Position numbers and translations under genes: made by a program. Positions 39,555 through 51,673 of a stretch of DNA of 64,000 nt are shown in pieces. Origin of the DNA: Modicisalibacter xianhensis (GTDB lineage Bacteria; Pseudomonadota; Gammaproteobacteria; Pseudomonadales; Halomonadaceae); contig NZ_FOPY01000012.1 in the NCBI RefSeq assembly GCF_900113605.1, forward strand, positions 94,590-158,589, given 5' to 3'. A model generated the notes under the pieces. It was not told the DNA's origin. It did not search any database and saw only the letters and a program-made list of their open reading frames with translations. How positions within the stretch are numbered: the stretch's first letter is position 1; each line of letters opens with the position of its first letter.

Positions 39555-42500
39555 TTAGCCCACCCACACCCGCCCATTGCGGAACAAGCGCATCCACGCG
39601 CCATCCTGCGTCCACTCCTGGGGGCGCCAGGAATTGGTCACGGCACGGGCGACACGCTCAGGGTGCGGCATCAAGATAGTGACGCGGCCATCGTCGTTGG
39701 TCAGGCCGGTGATACCCGCTGGCGAGCCGTTGGGGTTGGCCGGGTAGCGCGTGGTTACCTGCCCGTAGTTGTCGACGTAGCGCACGGCGATCTGGCCACT
39801 GCCCTGCATGCTGCGCAAATGCGCGCTGTCGCGGAACTCGGCACGGCCCTCGCCATGCGCCACGGCGATGGGCAGGCGCGAACCTTCCATGCCGGCCAGC
39901 AACACCGACGGGCTCTTCTCGATCTGGACCATCGACACGCGCGCCTCGAACTGCTCGGACTCGTTGCGCACGAAACGCGGCCAGTTGTCGGTGCCGGGAA
40001 TCAGTTCCCTGAGTTGCGAGAGCATCTGGCAGCCGTTGCACACACCCAGCGCAAAGCTGTCGTCACGCTGGAAGAACGCCGCGAACTGTTCGCGGGCGCG
40101 GGCGTTGAACAGCACTGACTTGGCCCAGCCGCCACCGGCACCGAGCACGTCGCCGTAGGAGAAGCCGCCACAGGCGACCAGCCCCTTGAACTCGTCGAGG
40201 GTGACGCGGCCGGCCAGAATGTCGCTCATGTGCACGTCAACGGACTCGAAACCGGCCTTGTCGAAGCTGGCCGCCATTTCGAGCTGGCCGTTGACACCCT
40301 GCTCGCGCAGGATCGCCATGCGCGGCCGCGCAGTGTTGACGAACGGCGCGGTGATATCCTCGTCGACATCGAAGGTCGGCTCGGCGCACAGCCCCGGGTC
40401 GCGCAGGTCGAGCAGGTCGTCGAACTCGGACTTGGCGCAGTCGGGATTATCGCGCAGTGCCTGCAGGCGGTAACTGGTCTCGGCCCAGGTGCGCTGGGTC
40501 AGCGCGCGTGTGGTTTCGAGCAGCGGCTCTTCGAACAGCGTCACGCGGACCTGGTCATCATAGCGCGGACGTGCAATGACGCCACAGGTATCGATGCCCG
40601 CTGCGGCGAACTGCGCCAGCACGAACTCGGTGTCCTTGCGGTTGACCTGGATCACCGCACCCAGCTCCTCGGCAAACAGCGCACTCGGGGCGGCATAGCC
40701 ATCATCGATCAGCCAGTCGAGCTTGATCTCCAGGCCGCCGCGACCGGCAAAAGCCATCTCGAGCAGGGTCACGATCAGGCCACCGTCGCTGCGGTCGTGA
40801 TAGGCGAGCAGCTTGCCGTCGGCATTCAGCCCTTGGATCACGGTGAAGAACGCCTTGAGGTCCTCGGCATCGTCGAGGTCCGGGCACTCATCGCCCACCT
40901 GGCCGTAGACCTGGGCCAGCGCCGAGCCGCCCAGGCGGTTCCTGCCGCCGCCCAGGTCGATAAGGATCAGATCGCTCTCGTCCTGATCCAGGCGCAGTTG
41001 CGGGGTCAATGTCTTCAGGGCATCGGTCACCGGAGCGAAGCCGGTGACATTGAGCGTTAGCGGCGCGGTGATCGCCTTTTGCTCGGCGGCGTCGCCCTCG
41101 CCGTCCTGCCAGGCGGTGCGCATCGACATCGAGTCCTTGCCCACCGGGATGGCAATACCCAACTGCGGGCAGATTTCCATGCCCACGGCATGCACGGCAT
41201 CAAACAGTGACTGGTTCTCGCCGGGATGGTCGGCGGCGCTCATCCAGTTGGCCGAAAGCTTGACGTCCTCGATCTTGGCGATCGGCGCCGCGGCCAGGTT
41301 GGTGAGTGCCTCGGCAACGGCCAGGCGGGCGCTGGCGGCCGGGTCGATCAGCGCCACCGGCGGACGCTCGCCCATCGCCATGGCTTCGCCGGCGTGGGTA
41401 TCGTAACTGGCGGTTGTCACCGCCACGTCGGCTACCGGAACCTGCCACGGACCGACCATCTGGTCACGGGCGACCATGCCGGTGATCGAGCGGTCGCCGA
41501 TAGTGATCAGGAAGCTCTTGGAAGCCACCGCCGGCAGGCGCAGCACCCGATCCAGCGCCTCACGCAGGTCCAGATTGTCGAAATCCGCACTCGGCATCTC
41601 GAGGGTCTGGCGTTGGAACTCGCGCTGCATCTTGGGCGGCTTGCCGAATAGCACGCTCATCGGCAGGTCGATGGGCAGGCTCTCGAAGTGCCCGTCATGC
41701 ACGCTGAGATGATGCTCCTCGACAGCCTCGCCAACTACCGCATAGGGGCAGCGCTCGCGCTCGCACAGCGCATCGAAGGTCTCGAGTTCCTCGGGGGCGA
41801 CCGCCAGCACGTAGCGTTCCTGGGCCTCATTGCACCAGATTTCCAGTGGACTCATGCCCGGCTCGGCATTGGGCACGGCGCGCAGCTCGAAACGCCCGCC
41901 GCGACCGCCGTCCTTGACCAGCTCCGGCAGAGCATTGGACAGCCCGCCGGCCCCCACGTCATGAATGAAGCGGATCGGGTTGCTCTCGCCCAGTGCCCAG
42001 CAGCGATCGATGACTTCCTGCGCGCGACGCTCGATCTCGGGATTCTCGCGCTGCACGGAGGCGAAATCGAGATCCTCGCTGGAACTGCCGGAGGCCATGG
42101 ATGAAGCCGCCCCACCACCGAGGCCGATGAGCATCGCCGGGCCACCCATCACGATCAGCTTGGCGCCGACCGGAATATCGCCCTTCTCGACGTGCCCCGG
42201 GCGAATGTTGCCGTAGCCGCCGGCGACCATCACCGGCTTGTGGTAGCCGCGCCGCTCGATGCCCTCGGCGCCCACCGCATCCTGCTCGTAGGTGCGGAAG
42301 TAGCCGGTCAGGTTGGGACGGCCGAACTCGTTATTGAATGCTGCACCACCGATGGGCGCCTCGAGCATGATGTCCAGCGCACTCTTGATGCGCTCGGGCT
42401 TGCCGTAATCGAAGGCTTCCCACGGCTGAACGAACTCGGGAATACGCAGGTTGGAAACTGCGAAGCCCGCCAGGCCAGCCTTGGGCTTGCCGCCGATCCC

Positions 42501-43487
42501 GGTCGCGCCCTCGTCGCGGATCTCGCCGCCGGAACCGGTCGCCGCGCCCGGGAACGGCGCGATGGCCGTCGGGTGGTTGTGGGTTTCCACCTTCATCAGG
42601 ATGTGGATCGGCTCGTGCTCGCTGCGATAGCTCGCCGTCTCGTCCGCCTGGCCGGTCAGCGGCGTGGCGAAGAAGCGCCCCGCCTCGGCCCCCTTGATGA
42701 CCGCGGCGTTGTCACTGTACGCCGAGAGAATGTCGCCCGGCGAGTGCTGGTAAGTGTTCTTGATCATCTTGAACAGCGAGTGCTCCTGCACCTCGCCGTC
42801 GATGGTCCACTCGGCATTGAAGATCTTGTGGCGACAATGCTCGGAGTTGGCCTGGGCAAACATCATCAGCTCGACGTCGCTGGGATTGCGTCCCAGGTCC
42901 TGGAAGGACTGCATCAGGTAATCGATCTCGTCCTCGGCCAGGGCCAGGCCCAGTTCGCCATTGGCCGTCTCCAGCGCAGGACGTCCGCCAGCGAGGATAT
43001 CCACCTGGCCCAGCGGTGCGGGGTCGTGATGGGCGAACAGTTTGACCGCATCCGAGGCATTGGCCAGCACGGACTCGGTCATGCGGTCATGCAGCGTGGC
43101 GACGATGGCCTCGAACGCCTCCTCGCTGAGCACGCTGCCCAACTTGACGCGATACGCCACGCCACGCTCGATGCGGCGCACCTGCGACAGGCCGCAGTTA
43201 CGGGCGATATCGGTGGCCTTGGACGACCACGGCGACAGCGTGCCCAGACGCGGCACGATCAGGAACAGATGGCCCTCGCGGGGCTCGTCGGCATCAAAGC
43301 GCCTGCCGTAGGTCAGCAGACTCTCGAGCACGGTGCGGGCGTCGGCATCCAGTTCGCCATCGATATCGACGAAGTGGACATAATCGGCATGCAGGGACTC
43401 CACCTCGGGCACCTGGGCACGCAGCGAAGCCAACAGCTTGGCATGACGAAAATCGGAAAGGGCGGGCGCTCCTCGCAGTTCGAGCAT
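39555..43487 (-). CDS. purL: Phosphoribosylformylglycinamidine synthase (long form)
   Basis: A 1310-residue single-chain FGAM synthase (E. coli: 1295). The N-terminal and ATP-binding PurL parts hold [25 protein letters not shown]; the C-terminal glutaminase domain carries [18 protein letters not shown], the catalytic cysteine in GVCNGCQM, and the HPERV histidine. The start at 43487 ([11 protein letters not shown]) aligns with the family N terminus; there is no strong ribosome-binding site. It is divergent from mltF, as in E. coli. Confidence 0.97.
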   Translation of the reverse strand: MLELRGAPALSDFRHAKLLASLRAQVPEVESLHADYVHFVDIDGELDADARTVLESLLTYGRRFDADEPREGHLFLIVPRLGTLSPWSSKATDIARNCGLSQVRRIERGVAYRVKLGSVLSEEAFEAIVATLHDRMTESVLANASDAVKLFAHHDPAPLGQVDILAGGRPALETANGELGLALAEDEIDYLMQSFQDLGRNPSDVELMMFAQANSEHCRHKIFNAEWTIDGEVQEHSLFKMIKNTYQHSPGDILSAYSDNAAVIKGAEAGRFFATPLTGQADETASYRSEHEPIHILMKVETHNHPTAIAPFPGAATGSGGEIRDEGATGIGGKPKAGLAGFAVSNLRIPEFVQPWEAFDYGKPERIKSALDIMLEAPIGGAAFNNEFGRPNLTGYFRTYEQDAVGAEGIERRGYHKPVMVAGGYGNIRPGHVEKGDIPVGAKLIVMGGPAMLIGLGGGAASSMASGSSSEDLDFASVQRENPEIERRAQEVIDRCWALGESNPIRFIHDVGAGGLSNALPELVKDGGRGGRFELRAVPNAEPGMSPLEIWCNEAQERYVLAVAPEELETFDALCERERCPYAVVGEAVEEHHLSVHDGHFESLPIDLPMSVLFGKPPKMQREFQRQTLEMPSADFDNLDLREALDRVLRLPAVASKSFLITIGDRSITGMVARDQMVGPWQVPVADVAVTTASYDTHAGEAMAMGERPPVALIDPAASARLAVAEALTNLAAAPIAKIEDVKLSANWMSAADHPGENQSLFDAVHAVGMEICPQLGIAIPVGKDSMSMRTAWQDGEGDAAEQKAITAPLTLNVTGFAPVTDALKTLTPQLRLDQDESDLILIDLGGGRNRLGGSALAQVYGQVGDECPDLDDAEDLKAFFTVIQGLNADGKLLAYHDRSDGGLIVTLLEMAFAGRGGLEIKLDWLIDDGYAAPSALFAEELGAVIQVNRKDTEFVLAQFAAAGIDTCGVIARPRYDDQVRVTLFEEPLLETTRALTQRTWAETSYRLQALRDNPDCAKSEFDDLLDLRDPGLCAEPTFDVDEDITAPFVNTARPRMAILREQGVNGQLEMAASFDKAGFESVDVHMSDILAGRVTLDEFKGLVACGGFSYGDVLGAGGGWAKSVLFNARAREQFAAFFQRDDSFALGVCNGCQMLSQLRELIPGTDNWPRFVRNESEQFEARVSMVQIEKSPSVLLAGMEGSRLPIAVAHGEGRAEFRDSAHLRSMQGSGQIAVRYVDNYGQVTTRYPANPNGSPAGITGLTNDDGRVTILMPHPERVARAVTNSWRPQEWTQDGAWMRLFRNGRVWVG

Positions 43488-43653
43488 TTCGGAAGAAGCC
43501 TCTGAAGAAAGCCGAATGGGGGGCCGCGAGCGGCGGCAATGAGCGCCTATGATACTGGAAAGCCGCTCCGGCGAGAAATCGTGGAACGTCGTCAGGTGAC
43601 AGCCCGGCGACACGCCGGTATGGTGAGATGTCTATTGTTACCGACTGCAACGC

Positions 43654-45111
43654 ATGCTCAAGGCGCTTGCCCGCACTCCGCGCCGGTGGGCTCAACTGGC
43701 AACGGCCCTCGTGCTGCTGCTGGTTCCCCACCTCTCCTCACCACCCGAAAGCCCCCTGCTCGAGGATATTCGCGCCCGGGACTTCATTCAGGTGCTGACG
43801 CGCAACACACCCACGACCTATTACCAGGGCCGACAGGGGCCGACCGGGTTCGAGTACGAACTGGCCCGGCGCTTCGCCGAGCACCTGGGGGTCAGCCTGT
43901 CGCTGGAAACCACCGGCACGATCAGTGATGTGCTGCGTGCCGTACGCCAGGGCAGCGTCGACCTGGGTTCGGCCGCCCTGCCGCTGGACGCGACACGCCG
44001 CGGCGTGCATTTCAGCCGCCCGATCCTCGAGCTGCAACCCTTGGTGGTGTTCCGGCGTGGCATGCCCCCCGTGGACACCCCCAAGGAGCTGCTTGGCCTA
44101 TCCATCGCGGCGATTGCCGACTCGGGGGCCAGCCTGGCCCTGCGTGAACTGCAGAAGCGCTATCCAGAATTGAGCTGGAAGGAGTCCGCCGACCTCGAAG
44201 TCGCCGACCTGCTGCACATGATCGAGGCCGGCGAACTCGATGCGGCAGTCATCTATGCCCATCAGTTCAAGCTCAACCGACTGTTCTTTCCCGGCGTGGA
44301 GGACGGATTCACGCTCGGCAAGCCACTGAGCCTGGCCTGGGCCGTCCCCGCCAGTGGCGGCCTGGGCCTGCTGCGCGAGGTCAACCGCTTCATCGACGAC
44401 CTGCGCGAGCAGGGCCTGCTCGACACCCTGGTCGAACGCTACTTCGGCCACGACGATTATCTGGAATACGTGGGAGCGCGCCTGTTCATCCGCCATGTCC
44501 ATCAGCGCCTGCCAGAGTACGAGGCGCTGTTCAAGGAAGCGGCGCGTCGGACCGGCTTCGACTGGAAACTGCTGGCCGCACTCGGCTACCAGGAGTCGCA
44601 TTGGGAACCCGACGCCACGTCGCCGACCGGTGTGCGTGGCCTGATGATGCTGACCCTGCCCACCGCCGAGCAGGTCGGCGTCGATAACCGACTCGATCCC
44701 GAGCAGAGCATCGACGGCGGGGCTCGCTACCTGCTCAGCGTCAAGGAACGCCTGCAGGAAGAGATCAAGGAACCGGACCGCACCTGGATGGCGCTGGCCG
44801 CCTACAATGTCGGGCTGGGGCACCTCTACGATGCCCAGAAGATCGCCGAAATGCGTGGCGGCGATCCTTACGATTGGAATGATGTGCGCGAAGCCCTGCC
44901 CCTGCTGCAGAAGCGCGAGTGGTACGAGAAGGTGCGCCACGGCTATGCGCGGGGTGGCGAGCCGGTCATCTACGTGCGCAACATTCGGCGCTATTACGAA
45001 GTGCTCAACTACGTCGATCGCAGCCAGCAGCAGTTCTTCCAGCTCAACCAACGCGCGCCGGGCGAAGGCGAGGACGCGCCGCTGTTCGACATCGTGCCGC
45101 CGGTCTTGTGA
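43654..45111 (+). CDS. mltF: Membrane-bound lytic murein transglycosylase F
   Basis: A 485-residue MltF. An N-terminal hydrophobic segment (about 10-28) precedes an SBP3-type regulatory domain (about 40-270) and a C-terminal SLT lysozyme-like domain (about 295-480) with catalytic Glu in YQESHWEP and the AAYNVGLGH segment. It cleaves peptidoglycan glycan strands to 1,6-anhydro ends, which AmpD helps to recycle. No lipobox is seen. The order purL, mltF, tadA matches E. coli. Confidence 0.95.
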   Translation: MLKALARTPRRWAQLATALVLLLVPHLSSPPESPLLEDIRARDFIQVLTRNTPTTYYQGRQGPTGFEYELARRFAEHLGVSLSLETTGTISDVLRAVRQGSVDLGSAALPLDATRRGVHFSRPILELQPLVVFRRGMPPVDTPKELLGLSIAAIADSGASLALRELQKRYPELSWKESADLEVADLLHMIEAGELDAAVIYAHQFKLNRLFFPGVEDGFTLGKPLSLAWAVPASGGLGLLREVNRFIDDLREQGLLDTLVERYFGHDDYLEYVGARLFIRHVHQRLPEYEALFKEAARRTGFDWKLLAALGYQESHWEPDATSPTGVRGLMMLTLPTAEQVGVDNRLDPEQSIDGGARYLLSVKERLQEEIKEPDRTWMALAAYNVGLGHLYDAQKIAEMRGGDPYDWNDVREALPLLQKREWYEKVRHGYARGGEPVIYVRNIRRYYEVLNYVDRSQQQFFQLNQRAPGEGEDAPLFDIVPPVL

Positions 45112-45125
45112 CGCGCCGTGAGCCG

Positions 45126-46487
<1,362 letters not shown>

Positions 46488-46516
46488 GCGTTCGCTGGAC
46501 TTGTCATGCAACGAAA

Positions 46517-46547
46517 AACGCCGCCGTCCCGTTGGGACGGCGGCGTT
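46517..46547. terminator. Bidirectional terminator between tesB and the alcohol dehydrogenase
   Basis: A perfect 14-base-pair stem, AACGCCGCCGTCCC with GGGACGGCGGCGTT, closes a 3-base loop. A-rich sequence before and TTGCCTTTC after give moderate T-tracts on both strands. Confidence 0.82.
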
Positions 46548-46569
46548 GCCTTTCAGGCAGCGAAGTTGA

Positions 46570-47628
46570 TCAGGCGGCGTTTTTCATTGATGCCATGTCG
46601 ATCACGAAGCGATAGCGCACGTCGCCCTTCTGCATCCGCTCCCAGGCCGTGTTGATGTCCTGGATATCGATCATCTCGACATCGCAGGTAATGCCTTTCT
46701 CGGCGCAGAAATCGAGCACTTCCTGGGTCTCGGGAATACCACCGATCAGCGAACCGGCCAGCACACGGCGACGAAAAATCAGGTTGGCCCCCATGACCGC
46801 CGGTTCCAGCGGCTGCATCTGCCCGACCAGGATATGCGTACCGTCGTACTTCAGCGCTTGCAGGTACGGATTCAGGTCATGCTCGTTGGGCACGGTATCG
46901 AGCATGAAGTCGAAGGTCTCGGCGACCGCCGCCATCTGCTCGTCGTCGGTGGATACCACGACATGGTCGGCACCGTTGCTCTTGGCCTCGTCGACCTTGC
47001 TCTGCGAACGGGTGAACAGCGTGACCTCGGCACCGAAGGCCTTGGCCAGCTTGACGCCCATGTGCCCCAGGCCGCCCATGCCGATCACGCCGACCTTGTC
47101 GCCCGGCTTGACGCCGTAGTGCTTGAGCGGCGAGTAGGTGGTGATGCCGGCACACAGCAGCGGCGCGGCGGACTTGAGGTCGATGCCTTCGGGCATGCGC
47201 AGCACGAAACGCTCGCTCACCACCACCTTGTCGGAATAGCCGCCCTGGGTCAGGGTGCCGTCATGACGGTCCTCGCTGCCGTAGGTCATGGTGAAGCCTT
47301 CGGCACAGTACTGCTCCAGGCCATCGTTGCACGCCTGGCAATGGCGGCAGGAATCGACCATGCAGCCCACGCCGACGAGGTCGCCTTCCTTGTAGTTCGT
47401 CACCTCAGCGCCCACGCCCGTGACGCGACCGACGATCTCGTGGCCGGGCACGACGGGGTAGGCCGCCATGCCCCAGTCGTCCTTGGCGAAGTGCAGGTCA
47501 CTGTGACAGACACCGCAGTAGAGGATGTCGATGGCGACGTCGTCGGCACGCAGTTCGCGGCGTTCGAACGACCAGGGTGTCAGGGGCGACTTGGCATCGT
47601 GGGCGGCGTAACCTTTAGCTTCTGACAT
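46570..47628 (-). CDS. Zinc-dependent NAD(P) alcohol/aldehyde dehydrogenase (cinnamyl-alcohol type)
   Basis: A 352-residue medium-chain dehydrogenase of the YahK/CAD group. Catalytic zinc ligands include Cys41 (CGVCHSDLH) and His63-Glu64; the structural zinc is held by Cys94, Cys97, Cys100 and Cys108; the cofactor loop is GVIGMGGLGHMG. It likely reduces aldehydes with NADPH. AAGGAG precedes the ATG. Position opposite an AraC regulator is reminiscent of YqhC control of an aldehyde reductase, which suggests an aldehyde-stress role (inference). Confidence 0.9.
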   Translation of the reverse strand: MSEAKGYAAHDAKSPLTPWSFERRELRADDVAIDILYCGVCHSDLHFAKDDWGMAAYPVVPGHEIVGRVTGVGAEVTNYKEGDLVGVGCMVDSCRHCQACNDGLEQYCAEGFTMTYGSEDRHDGTLTQGGYSDKVVVSERFVLRMPEGIDLKSAAPLLCAGITTYSPLKHYGVKPGDKVGVIGMGGLGHMGVKLAKAFGAEVTLFTRSQSKVDEAKSNGADHVVVSTDDEQMAAVAETFDFMLDTVPNEHDLNPYLQALKYDGTHILVGQMQPLEPAVMGANLIFRRRVLAGSLIGGIPETQEVLDFCAEKGITCDVEMIDIQDINTAWERMQKGDVRYRFVIDMASMKNAA

Positions 47629-47730
47629 GCAGAACTCCTTGTAACTCCAGTGCATGGATGCCTACGTGGAAGTGGCATCGGCGAATAACGCCATGCAGTG
47701 TGGCCGCCATCGACGTTTCCAGCCATGCCG

Positions 47731-47820
47731 GATTCTGTGCTATTGCTGCACGATTCTCTGCAATTTCCTGATGCCGGGCGCTCAAGCCGGCAAAATTCAT
47801 GCACAATCGTCCGATCGGAC
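47731..47820. promoter_or_regulatory. Repeats in the adh/AraC divergent control region
   Basis: GATTCTGTGC (47731-47740) and GATTCTCTGC (47752-47761) are direct repeats 21 bases apart, two helical turns, as AraC-family half-sites often are. TGCACGATTC (47747) and TGCACAATCG (47800) form a second pair 53 bases apart. A perfect palindrome GTCCGATCGGAC lies at 47809-47820, 25 bases before the regulator's start. Confidence 0.4.
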
Positions 47821-47845
47821 ACGGCTCATTGCAAGAGGCCTGCTC

Positions 47846-48772
47846 ATGGATACATGGCTTGCACCGACCGGCAATACTACCCGTGATACGCCCCAGGTAG
47901 CAGATAACCTGGGCCAGCGCATGGCGGCATTGATCGCGCCCCTGGTCAACGGCGAGGGTTTCATTTCCACTGCCCTACCCGGGGTACAGATAGTGGCCTC
48001 GCAGTGTGGTCATCCGCGCACGCCGTTGATCTACGAGCCCAGCCTGATCGTGATTGCCCAAGGCCGAAAGACCGGCTATCTCGAAGACCGCGTCATTCAC
48101 TACGGTGCCGGCAACTATCTGATCCAGGCCCTGCCGCTGCCCTTCGAATGCGAGACACTCGTGTCGCCCGACCAGCCGCTGCTGGGCGTGTCGATCGGCA
48201 TCGACCGGCTCGTGCTCGATGAGCTGGTCCGCCCCATGCAGGCGCGGCGCATGACGCCACCGGCCAGGTCGCCACTGCCCATGGCGGCCGTGCCCATGAA
48301 TGCCTCGATGGGTGATGCCGTGTTGCGCCTGCTGGAGTGTCTCCATGATCCACTATGCTGCGAAGCGTTAGGCCCGGGGCGGGTGCGTGAAGTATTGTTC
48401 GAGGCCCTGCGCGGGCCGCAGGGCGACTCGCTGTGGCAATTGCTGCAGGAAGCCGGCAAATATTCACGTATTGCCGAGGCCCTCGCCTACCTGCATCGGC
48501 ATTATGCCGAGCCGATTTCCGTGGAACGGTTGGCTGATGAGGTCAACATGAGCCCGTCGCACTTTCACCATCATTTCAAGCGCACCACCCAGCTCGCGCC
48601 CATGCAGTACCTGAAGCGCCTGCGCCTGCTCAAGGCCCGCCTGCTGCTGGGTCAACGTCTTCATAACGTCAATCGCACCGCTGCCGCGGTGGGCTACCAG
48701 AGCCCGTCGCAGTTCAGCCGTGACTACAAGCGCTACTTCGGCAATAGCCCGGCCGCCGAACGGGCCGGCTAG
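47846..48772 (+). CDS. AraC-family regulator with AraC_N domain (YqhC-like)
   Basis: A 308-residue regulator. The N-terminal AraC_N-type cupin region (about 35-190) has EPSLIVIAQGRKTGYL; the C-terminal helix-turn-helix domain (about 205-305) contains ISVERLADEVNMSPSHFHHHFK and GYQSPSQFSRDYKRYFG. It is divergent from the alcohol dehydrogenase and likely activates it. AGAGG precedes the ATG at 47846. It is convergent with the TauE permease. Confidence 0.87.
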   Translation: MDTWLAPTGNTTRDTPQVADNLGQRMAALIAPLVNGEGFISTALPGVQIVASQCGHPRTPLIYEPSLIVIAQGRKTGYLEDRVIHYGAGNYLIQALPLPFECETLVSPDQPLLGVSIGIDRLVLDELVRPMQARRMTPPARSPLPMAAVPMNASMGDAVLRLLECLHDPLCCEALGPGRVREVLFEALRGPQGDSLWQLLQEAGKYSRIAEALAYLHRHYAEPISVERLADEVNMSPSHFHHHFKRTTQLAPMQYLKRLRLLKARLLLGQRLHNVNRTAAAVGYQSPSQFSRDYKRYFGNSPAAERAG

Positions 48773-48783
48773 GCCCAGCCCGT

Positions 48784-49560
48784 TCAGGCCAGCAGGAGCC
48801 ACAGCCCCTGCAGGAAATAGAAGCCGCCGATCACGGTGACGATCCAACGCGTCCAGTAGCGGAAATTGGCATCGGTCAGCCGGCGAAGGATGGCATTGCC
48901 CGAGCGGGTCCCGAGGATGGCAAGCGGTATCGCCAGCAGCACGACGCCCCACTGGGAAGCCGTCAGCGCCAGGGTGGCAGTCACATAGAAGATGATCTTG
49001 ATGGCATGCGAGATAACCTGGATCGCTGCCTTGGTGGCCACGATCTGACGGCGATCCATATGCGTGCGGATAAAGAAGATATCGATGGTCGGCCCTGACA
49101 CGCCGGCGGCAATGGTCAGCCCGCCTGCAATCAGGCCACAGCCGAAAGCGTGCCCCGGGCGCGAGGCATCGAAGTGGAACCAGCGCTTGGGTATCCATAC
49201 CAGGATCGGCATCAGCCCGATCAGCAGCGAGACGATGGTCGTGTTCGGCGAATAGTTGACCAGCGCCAGCGCCAGTGCCGCCACGGCCCCACCCGAAGCG
49301 ATGATCGAGACAATGCGCCAATCGATGTAGCGTCGAGAGAACCAGGCCCTGGAGGCGTTGGAACACAACTGGATCACGCCATGCACGACAATGGCCGAGG
49401 TGGCTGGCAACACCAGTAACAGGAACCACAGCAGGATCAGTCCGCCGGCCATGCCGAATACGCCCGACAGGGCTGCGGTGAAGAAGACGACGACAAAGAA
49501 GGCAATGGACAGAGGAATTGACACGACAGGCTGCTCGCCAGGCGGAATGAAAGTTAGCAT
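48784..49560 (-). CDS. TauE/SafE family membrane permease
   Basis: A 258-residue protein with about seven hydrophobic segments and two homologous halves, as in the TauE/SafE family, which moves sulfite, sulfonates or other organic anions. The GVFGMAGGLILL segment near the N terminus and GLTIAAGVSGPTIDIFF in the second half are typical. The substrate is unknown. The start is uncertain (ATG 49560 or the internal GTG near 49525). Confidence 0.8.
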   Translation of the reverse strand: MLTFIPPGEQPVVSIPLSIAFFVVVFFTAALSGVFGMAGGLILLWFLLLVLPATSAIVVHGVIQLCSNASRAWFSRRYIDWRIVSIIASGGAVAALALALVNYSPNTTIVSLLIGLMPILVWIPKRWFHFDASRPGHAFGCGLIAGGLTIAAGVSGPTIDIFFIRTHMDRRQIVATKAAIQVISHAIKIIFYVTATLALTASQWGVVLLAIPLAILGTRSGNAILRRLTDANFRYWTRWIVTVIGGFYFLQGLWLLLA

Positions 49561-49763
49561 CTTATCATTAAGACCGGTCAGCACGACCCTCGTACTCTCG
49601 CTCCGCCAGAGGTCCCGGTAAAACGTAACAATCGTTTAAAAATGCATGCCTGCCTCTCAACTGCAAAAGCCGGTAACCTACCCCTGTCACCGCCCATTGG
49701 ACAGTCGTTTTTCGCGTGCCGCCGCGCTCATGGGCATCGCCGTTATTGCACAGGTTCCCGTTC

Positions 49764-51056
49764 ATGCCCACGCTTCAGGGCCAGCGCCCGCCCCCCGTCC
49801 AGGATGCAACGGCCACTCCCCCTGAGGCGCCACCTCATGCAGCGGCGGCCAAAGCCAGCACACCTCAGGAGCAAGCCGACCAGGCCTTGGCACAGATCGG
49901 CCCCGACATCGAGCTGAACCTCAAGCGTGACCTGCACTGGCTGCGTTTCACGCCGGCCCTGGAATCGCTGTTCGAACAGGAAACCGGCAAGAGCCGCGCG
50001 CGCCACCTGCTGGTCGGTAGCGTCATCGCCATCGTGATCTACAACCTGTTCCTGTTTACCGATGTGCTCATGATCCCGGACATCGTCATGACCGCCGTCA
50101 TGGTGCGTTCGGGCCTCATTACCCCGTTGGCGTTGCTGTCGATGGCCGTCATGTGGCGGGGCCTGCCCCCCCTGGCCAGGGAGAGTCTCGAAGCCGGTAT
50201 TGTCCTGCTCTCGGCCATCAGTTTGTGTTATCTGCTGGCGCTTACCGAAGCGCCACAGTCGCCCTTCTATCATCCGGGGCTGGTACTGGTGATTCTGTTC
50301 GGCAATGTCGTGGTTCGCTTGCGGTTCTGGTTCGCTGTCGCGACATCGCTCACGATCATCGTGCTATATGCCCTGCTTCGTCCAGGCCCCGCCACGCTGA
50401 CCGACGAGGCGGTGATCATCAACGTCGTCATGATGTCGTCCTGTGCCGTGTTCACGCTCTTTGCCAACTACATACTGGAGCGTGACCAGCGCCGGGGTTA
50501 CCTGCTTGGCCTGCGCGAGCGGGTACGCCGCGCGGAATTGTCGGTCAGCAATGCCGAACTCACCCGGCTCTCCTACGCCGATCCGCTCACCGGCATCGCC
50601 AATCGCCGCGAGTTGAATCGCTACCTCAAGAACCTGACCGATAACCGAGGTTTCGAACGCATCGCCTTCATCCTGTTCGATATCGACCATTTCAAGCGCT
50701 ACAACGACCATTACGGGCACCCGGCCGGCGACCGCTGCCTGACCCAGGTCGCCCAAATCCTGCAGGCTTCGCTGTACCGTACCGGTGATCTGGTGGCCCG
50801 TATCGGTGGCGAAGAGTTCATCGTGGTACTGCCCGACGCCGGTCAGCGCACCGCCCTGCTGATCGCCGAACGCCTGCGCGAGGCAGTGGCAGCCGCCGCC
50901 ATTCCCCATGAGGCATCGCCCATCCGGCCGGTCATCACCCTGAGTGCCGGCGTCTCTGAAGGCGCCATGGATAATGACGTGCTGACCATTCTTTCAGCGG
51001 CGGACACCGCGCTGTACCGGGCAAAAGCCGCCGGACGCAACTGCGTCAGCGAGTGA
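49764..51056 (+). CDS. Membrane diguanylate cyclase (GGDEF)
   Basis: A 430-residue protein. A Pro/Ala-rich cytoplasmic N terminus (1-75) precedes about five or six membrane segments (81-236) of no family I recognise, then a GGDEF domain (about 262-430). The active-site motif is GGEEF at 348-352, and the inhibitory I-site RTGD at 339-342 stands exactly five residues before it. An active, product-inhibited c-di-GMP synthase is expected. It stands alone, divergent from the TauE permease. Confidence 0.9.
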   Translation: MPTLQGQRPPPVQDATATPPEAPPHAAAAKASTPQEQADQALAQIGPDIELNLKRDLHWLRFTPALESLFEQETGKSRARHLLVGSVIAIVIYNLFLFTDVLMIPDIVMTAVMVRSGLITPLALLSMAVMWRGLPPLARESLEAGIVLLSAISLCYLLALTEAPQSPFYHPGLVLVILFGNVVVRLRFWFAVATSLTIIVLYALLRPGPATLTDEAVIINVVMMSSCAVFTLFANYILERDQRRGYLLGLRERVRRAELSVSNAELTRLSYADPLTGIANRRELNRYLKNLTDNRGFERIAFILFDIDHFKRYNDHYGHPAGDRCLTQVAQILQASLYRTGDLVARIGGEEFIVVLPDAGQRTALLIAERLREAVAAAAIPHEASPIRPVITLSAGVSEGAMDNDVLTILSAADTALYRAKAAGRNCVSE

Positions 51057-51069
51057 CTCGTCCCCACGG

Positions 51070-51531
51070 CTATCGCCCGCGCCTGGCCTGGCGTGCCTGA
51101 TGGCGCCGCTTGGCATCCTGATAGGCCGGGTCGCTGCGCACCTGCTGCCAGGCAGCGTGGAAGATACGCGCCGACTCGGCCTTTTCCGGATCCTCCTGGG
51201 TAGGGAGCTCATCTCGCGTAGTCTGGGCATACTTGCGCCCCGAGGCGTGCCGGGCATAGCGACGAGAACGGGTATAGCCCATCTGCAGGAACTTGCGTGC
51301 CATGTCCATGCCGACAAAATCGTCCTCTGCCGTGTAGGCCTCGTACTTTGCCAGTAATGCCTCGACGGCGTCGCGTGCCATGGCAGGTGTCTTGAAACGC
51401 CAGTGCGGCAGCAATTCGCTCTTGTATGGCTCGACCATCAGCACACCCTGCTCGCCCCGTCCGATCCGGTAGCGCTCAGGGTGGAGTCGATAGTCCAGTG
51501 TCGGATCGTGCAGTGCCTGCTTGTCTGCCAT
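51070..51531 (-). CDS. DUF4385 family protein
   Basis: A 153-residue soluble protein that matches the DUF4385 family: RLHPERYRIGRGEQGVLMVEPYKSE, LPHWRFKTP and DFVGMDMARKFLQMGYTRSRRYA are the conserved blocks. The C terminus is basic and Arg-rich. Function is unknown. AAGGGA precedes the ATG at 51531. It is convergent with the diguanylate cyclase. Confidence 0.8.
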   Translation of the reverse strand: MADKQALHDPTLDYRLHPERYRIGRGEQGVLMVEPYKSELLPHWRFKTPAMARDAVEALLAKYEAYTAEDDFVGMDMARKFLQMGYTRSRRYARHASGRKYAQTTRDELPTQEDPEKAESARIFHAAWQQVRSDPAYQDAKRRHQARQARRGR

Positions 51532-51639
51532 CCTGGTCCCTTCAACACCGCATTTAACCATCACAGCCTAGTGCAACGTGAGCGCATCCTTGCTCCTGTT
51601 TCGATCAGAAAGGTTTGGCCTGTCGCCCCTGGACGAGAC

Positions 51640-51664
51640 GCTGCCCGGCCGGGCACCGGGCAGC
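51640..51664 (-). terminator. Hairpin after the homocysteine S-methyltransferase gene
   Basis: GCTGCCCGG (51640-51648) pairs with CCGGGCAGC (51656-51664), 10 bases past the stop codon. There is no T-tract, so termination is inferred from position. Confidence 0.4.
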
Positions 51665-51673
51665 AAGGTGTGA

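Noticed and set aside
42192..43505. Long plus-strand frame antisense to purL, and similar ones at 1462-2625, 12073-13509, 15444-16565 and 32860-34062
   Set aside because: Each lies wholly against a well-conserved enzyme gene, has no ribosome-binding site at a sensible start and gives His/Arg/Val-rich low-identity translations.
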